Source of the DNA: Geminicoccaceae bacterium
GTDB lineage: Bacteria > Pseudomonadota > Alphaproteobacteria > Geminicoccales > Geminicoccaceae
Length of the DNA: 8,594 nucleotides
Direction: 5' to 3'
NCBI GenBank assembly: GCA_020446285.1
Contig: JAGREZ010000508.1
Location: forward strand, 1 to 8,594
Positions 7,013 through 8,594 of the stretch are shown in pieces. The notes beneath the pieces were generated by a model, which had not been told where the DNA came from, did no database searches, and saw only the letters and a program-made list of their open reading frames with translations. Position 1 is the first letter of the stretch. Every line of letters starts with the position of its first letter. Position numbers and translations under genes: made by a program.

Positions 7013-8548
7013 GTGTCCGCCCCCGGCGCCTTCTACATCACCACGCCCATCTATTATGTGAATGACAGCCCGCATATCGGCCACGCCTATACGACGCTGG
7101 CCTGCGACGCCGTGGCCCGCTTCATGCGGCTCGATGGCCAGCGCGTGCATTTTCTCACCGGTACCGACGAGCACGGGCAGAAGGTGGACAAGGCGGCGGA
7201 AGCCCGGGGCATGGACCCGCAATCCTTCACCGACGAGGTGAGCCAGCGTTTTCGCGATCTCGTCGCGGCGATGGGCTTTTCCAACGACGACTTCATCCGC
7301 ACCACCGAGGAACGCCACAAGCGTTCGGTGCAGGAGCTGTGGCGGCGCCTCGTCGATGCCGGCGAGATCTATCTTGGATCCTATGCCGGCTGGTATGCGG
7401 TGCGCGACGAGGCATTCTATGCCGAGAGCGAGATCAGGGATGGCAAGGCACCCTCCGGCGCGCCGGTCGAATGGGTGGAGGAACCGTCCTATTTCTTCCG
7501 CCTGTCGGCCTGGCAGGACCGGCTGCTCGACTGGTACGATGCCAACCCCGACTGCATCCTGCCGGAAAGCCGGCGCAACGAGGTCATCAGCTTCGTCAGG
7601 GGCGGGTTGCAGGATCTCTCCGTCTCGCGCACCACCTTTAAATGGGGCGTGCCGGTGCCGGGCGATGACGATCACGTCATGTATGTCTGGCTGGACGCGC
7701 TCACCAATTACATGTCGGCCGTGGGTTTCCCCGACGAGCAATCGGAGCTCTTCAGGACCTTCTGGCCCGCGGATGTCCATGTCGTCGGCAAGGATATCCT
7801 GCGCTTTCACGCGGTCTACTGGCCGGCCTTCCTCATGGCCGCGGGGATCGAGCCGCCGAGGCGCATCCATGCGCATGGCTGGTGGACCAACGAAGGACAG
7901 AAGATCTCCAAATCGCTCGGCAATGTCATCGACCCCTACGAGCTGATCGACCGCTACGGTCTCGACCAGATGCGCTATTTCCTCCTGCGCGAGGTGCCGT
8001 TCGGCAATGATGGCGATTTCAGCCATGCGGCGATGGTCCGCCGGATGAACAGCGATCTCGCCAACGACTACGGCAATCTCTGCCAGCGCGTCCTGTCGAT
8101 GATCGGCAAGAACTGTGGCGGTGCCGTGCCGCAACCGGGTGAACTCACGGCGGATGACCGCGAGCTTCTGGGCACCGCCGAAAACCTCATCGACACGGTA
8201 CGGGCGCAGATGGAACGGCAGGCATCGCATCAGGCGCTGGAGAGCATCTGGCGGGTCATTGCCGACGCCAATCGCTATGTCGACAGCATGGCCCCCTGGG
8301 CATTGCGCAAGACGGATCCCGAACGCATGGCGACCGTGCTCTATGCGCTGGCCGAGACCATTCGCCATCTGGCGATCCTCACACAGCCGTTCATGCCGGG
8401 ATCATCGGAAAAGATCCTCGATCTCCTGAACGTCGAACGGCGCGATTTCACCGCATTGGGCGAAAGCGGACGGCTTGCACCCGGAACCACCTTGCCGAAG
8501 CCGGCGGGCGTATTCCCACGCTATGTAGAGCCCGAAGCCGGAGCCTGA
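7013..8548 (+). CDS. metG: Methionyl-tRNA synthetase (zinc-less class I type)
   Basis: The enzyme charges tRNA-Met, including the initiator, with methionine at the expense of ATP in the cytoplasm. The 511-residue protein starts with the Rossmann fold: YITTPIYYVNDSPHIGHAY carries the HIGH motif at 21-24, and TGTDEHGQK at 49-57 is typical of the family. GWYAVRDEAFY at 126-136 is the connective-peptide signature of the form without zinc knuckles, and no CxxC pairs are seen there. YVWLDAL at 224-230 lines the methionine pocket. KISKS at 297-301 is the KMSKS loop. The rest is the helical anticodon-binding domain; there is no C-terminal EMAP/Trbp111 domain. The GTG start has GGAG (7001-7004) eight bases upstream. 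It is the last gene of the cluster in view, with a strong hairpin seven bases after the stop. Confidence 0.97.
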   Translation: MSAPGAFYITTPIYYVNDSPHIGHAYTTLACDAVARFMRLDGQRVHFLTGTDEHGQKVDKAAEARGMDPQSFTDEVSQRFRDLVAAMGFSNDDFIRTTEERHKRSVQELWRRLVDAGEIYLGSYAGWYAVRDEAFYAESEIRDGKAPSGAPVEWVEEPSYFFRLSAWQDRLLDWYDANPDCILPESRRNEVISFVRGGLQDLSVSRTTFKWGVPVPGDDDHVMYVWLDALTNYMSAVGFPDEQSELFRTFWPADVHVVGKDILRFHAVYWPAFLMAAGIEPPRRIHAHGWWTNEGQKISKSLGNVIDPYELIDRYGLDQMRYFLLREVPFGNDGDFSHAAMVRRMNSDLANDYGNLCQRVLSMIGKNCGGAVPQPGELTADDRELLGTAENLIDTVRAQMERQASHQALESIWRVIADANRYVDSMAPWALRKTDPERMATVLYALAETIRHLAILTQPFMPGSSEKILDLLNVERRDFTALGESGRLAPGTTLPKPAGVFPRYVEPEAGA

Positions 8549-8555
8549 CAGATAT

Positions 8556-8579
8556 AATACCCCGCTGCGGCGGGGTATT
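8556..8579 (+). terminator. Rho-independent-like terminator after metG
   Basis: Bases 8556-8565 (AATACCCCGC) pair perfectly with 8570-8579 across the four-base loop TGCG: a 10-bp, mostly GC stem with A/T pairs at its foot. The downstream arm ends in TATT followed by T and then GCCCTT, so the T-tract is short. The A/T foot on both sides means it could also work on the other strand. It begins seven bases after the metG TGA. The last 15 bases of the window show no gene. Confidence 0.75.
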
Positions 8580-8594
8580 TGCCCTTGCGTTCAG

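Noticed and set aside
5762..8368. An 868-codon open frame on the minus strand opposite tmk, holB and metG
   Set aside because: It runs antisense across three well-identified genes, shows no recognisable domain, and is expected from GC-biased third positions on the coding strand.
1..8594. Mobile element, phage, toxin-antitoxin, CRISPR or defence gene
   Set aside because: Every gene is a recognisable housekeeping, wall or signalling gene, no terminal repeats or target duplications are seen, and base composition is even throughout.

Overview
The window is high-GC, densely packed chromosomal DNA that looks alphaproteobacterial. The main reason is the gene string lytic transglycosylase - rlpA - D,D-carboxypeptidase - tmk - holB - metG, an order I know from Rhizobiales and Rhodospirillales-like genomes. 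The protein types agree: a zinc-less alpha-type MetG of about 511 residues, and a delta' subunit with a P-loop but no zinc cysteines. The genus cannot be named from sequence alone. I see no insertion sequence, phage gene, CRISPR array, tRNA or rRNA, and no sign of recent transfer.

Layout. Positions 1-1430 (+) hold the C-terminal part of a hybrid sensor histidine kinase: the end of the dimerisation helix, the ATPase domain, a degenerate receiver and a canonical receiver. Its start lies before the window. Convergent to it, 1482-1799 (-) encodes a short HPF/RaiA-family ribosome-associated protein. A 347-base non-coding gap (1800-2146) carries the divergent 5' regions of that gene and of the long plus-strand cluster.

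The plus-strand cluster (2147-8548) reads: an MltB-type lytic transglycosylase, RlpA (lipoprotein with a SPOR domain), a DacA/PBP5-type D-alanyl-D-alanine carboxypeptidase, thymidylate kinase, DNA polymerase III delta', and methionyl-tRNA synthetase. Junctions are a 1-nt overlap, 69 nt, 2 nt, a 4-nt overlap and 18 nt. A perfect 10-bp hairpin just after metG probably ends the transcript. The 69-nt gap before the carboxypeptidase is the only junction with room for internal regulation, and it holds a near-match to a CtrA box.

How the genes fit together. The first three products act on periplasmic peptidoglycan (glycan cleavage, cleavage of denuded septal glycan, trimming of pentapeptides). The next three are cytoplasmic housekeeping enzymes for dTTP supply, clamp loading and tRNA charging. 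Co-transcription would tie wall remodelling to replication and growth, but that is inference. I found no previously undescribed system here. The items worth a second look are modest: the CtrA-like site, a possible disulfide bracketing the RlpA SPOR domain, the degenerate receiver, and the stand-alone HPF-like gene.
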